Source: Candidatus Endonucleibacter bathymodioli (GTDB lineage: Bacteria > Pseudomonadota > Gammaproteobacteria > Pseudomonadales > Endozoicomonadaceae). Taken from it: a stretch of DNA of 64,000 nucleotides. The position numbers and the translations under genes are program-made. The notes under the pieces are model-generated. The model did no database searches. It had not been told where the DNA came from and saw nothing but the letters and a program-made list of their open reading frames with translations. This document shows positions 63,364-64,000 of the stretch, one piece after another (positions within the stretch are counted from its first letter, which is position 1; every line of letters starts with the position of its first letter). The stretch spans positions 124,001-188,000 of the forward strand of contig JASXSV010000001.1 of the NCBI GenBank assembly GCA_030674915.1. Reading direction: 5' to 3'.

Positions 63364-64000
63364 TTATCCTTTGTCACTAAGAATTAATTTATGCACTTCT
63401 GACCAGTTCAAAACTTTATTAGTGAAGGGGTTGTTTCCGCTCTCCACAAAAAATTTACACAGGGCTTCATAACTTACATGCACGCCATTCAGTAAAACCA
63501 TCTCATTACATGTGTCGTGAAGTATAGCGCATTCATTAATATTGGCGACTGGTACGCTGCTAAGTATGTCAAATTTCGGGATGTCGCAGGACCTCTGGTA
63601 TTTCCCCCAAGGCTCCCAAGTTGTTAAAAATACATCCAATTCAGCATCAGTACAAGAGTCGTTAATTCTAACAATAGCCTTGTCAATGTCTTCTTGTTTA
63701 ACTCCGCTAAAAGTAACAAAGTGCATACTCTTAGCTAAACCTGGCAGGTTGAATTTCTCTTGCAAGCCAATCTGAAAACCCAAACGAACGGCAACAGGGT
63801 CATTTCCGCTCAATTTTTGGGTTATATACTCCTCAGATATTTTTTTTATTTTCGCTAGGATCATTATTTTCATACCCACTTCCTTCAAGGCAGAAGGATT
63901 ATTGCTCTTAATTGCCTGGGCTTCTGCATCTTTGATTAACAGTGCCGTCTCTAGTTCGTTAAGTGAAAAATTAATTCCGTCTATACAGGAATTCAGATAA
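63364..64000 (-). CDS. NEL-family (IpaH-type) E3 ubiquitin ligase, C-terminal part
   Basis: The frame is open to the right edge, so the N-terminus (normally leucine-rich repeats) lies outside. The visible 211 codons match the NEL catalytic domain of IpaH/SspH/SlrP effectors. 'SCIDGINFSLNELETALL' carries the catalytic CxD motif (Cys at 63985-63987, Asp at 63979-63981). Then come 'GFQIGLQEKFNLPGLAKSMH', 'TFSGVKQEDIDKA' and 'LDVFLTTWEPWGKY', which parallel 'LAFQTMLAEKLQL', 'GVSGVTANDL' and 'WFSLWGPW' of IpaH proteins as I remember them. The last 55 residues ('ECAILHDTCNEMVLL', 'YEALCKFF', 'NPFTNKVL') resemble a U-box-like module that IpaH proteins lack. NEL ligases are T3S effectors ubiquitinating host proteins. 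Confidence 0.8.
   Translation of the reverse strand, partial: YLNSCIDGINFSLNELETALLIKDAEAQAIKSNNPSALKEVGMKIMILAKIKKISEEYITQKLSGNDPVAVRLGFQIGLQEKFNLPGLAKSMHFVTFSGVKQEDIDKAIVRINDSCTDAELDVFLTTWEPWGKYQRSCDIPKFDILSSVPVANINECAILHDTCNEMVLLNGVHVSYEALCKFFVESGNNPFTNKVLNWSEVHKLILSDKG

Overview
The window looks like the replication-terminus region of a gammaproteobacterium that lives in, or attacks, animal cells. Three things point to gammaproteobacteria: a CysB regulator, a uvrC-pgsA block with tRNA-Cys and tRNA-Leu nearby, and a chromosomal XerCD dif site (5466-5493) that differs from the gammaproteobacterial consensus as I recall it at one central base. The host-associated lifestyle is inferred from a type III secretion (T3S) chaperone/effector pair, the C-terminus of an IpaH-type NEL ubiquitin ligase, and a family of exported eukaryotic-style C2H2 zinc-finger proteins. 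Endozoicomonadaceae, which include the intranuclear mussel parasite 'Candidatus Endonucleobacter', would fit, but this is an inference from gene content and was not tested.

Layout. 1-4.9 kb: cysB (cut by the left edge), a Kef-type antiporter, fieF and tatD. 4.9-8 kb: dif, a small MarR-like regulator and transposon relics. 8-11.4 kb: a compact module of a KfrA-like coiled-coil DNA-binding protein, a tyrosine recombinase and a LIM-DA1 metallopeptidase, next to the 3' end of tRNA-Cys. 11.5-21.4 kb: tRNA-Cys, tRNA-Leu, a DISARM DrmB-like relic, pgsA, uvrC, etfA/etfB and ETF-ubiquinone oxidoreductase. 21.4-25.7 kb: IS5-type elements, a coiled-coil protein with a long 9-bp repeat, and aat lying inside the shell of an IS element. 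25.9-33.7 kb: a type I restriction-modification operon (hsdM, DUF1016 nuclease, hsdS, truncated rhuM, hsdR, YgjP-like metallopeptidase).

34.1-40.1 kb: a tandem array of three intact genes and one broken gene for signal-peptide-bearing C2H2 zinc-finger proteins. 40.1-41.7 kb: IS relics. 41.9-43.4 kb: CesT-like chaperone and lipase-fold effector. 44.7-47.2 kb: an 818-residue exported protein ending in nine C2H2 fingers. 47.2-48.8 kb: IS30 and IS256 relics and a MITE-like element. 48.9-52.6 kb: a partner-switching signalling operon, an L,D-transpeptidase and small proteins. 53.3-57.2 kb: a CzcD-like transporter and a large secreted protein of unknown function. 57.7-60.5 kb: an exported bicupin and an exported serine hydrolase. 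62-64 kb: a broken hipBA locus and the NEL ligase, cut by the right edge.

Four features stand out. Intergenic DNA is full of decayed IS3, IS5, IS30 and IS256 sequence with premature stops, as in a genome in reductive decay. Short in-frame tandem repeats recur in almost all lineage-specific genes. Several encoded proteins would make sense inside a eukaryotic cell: zinc fingers, NEL ligase, lipase-fold effector, and possibly the DA1 peptidase. Housekeeping genes are intact.
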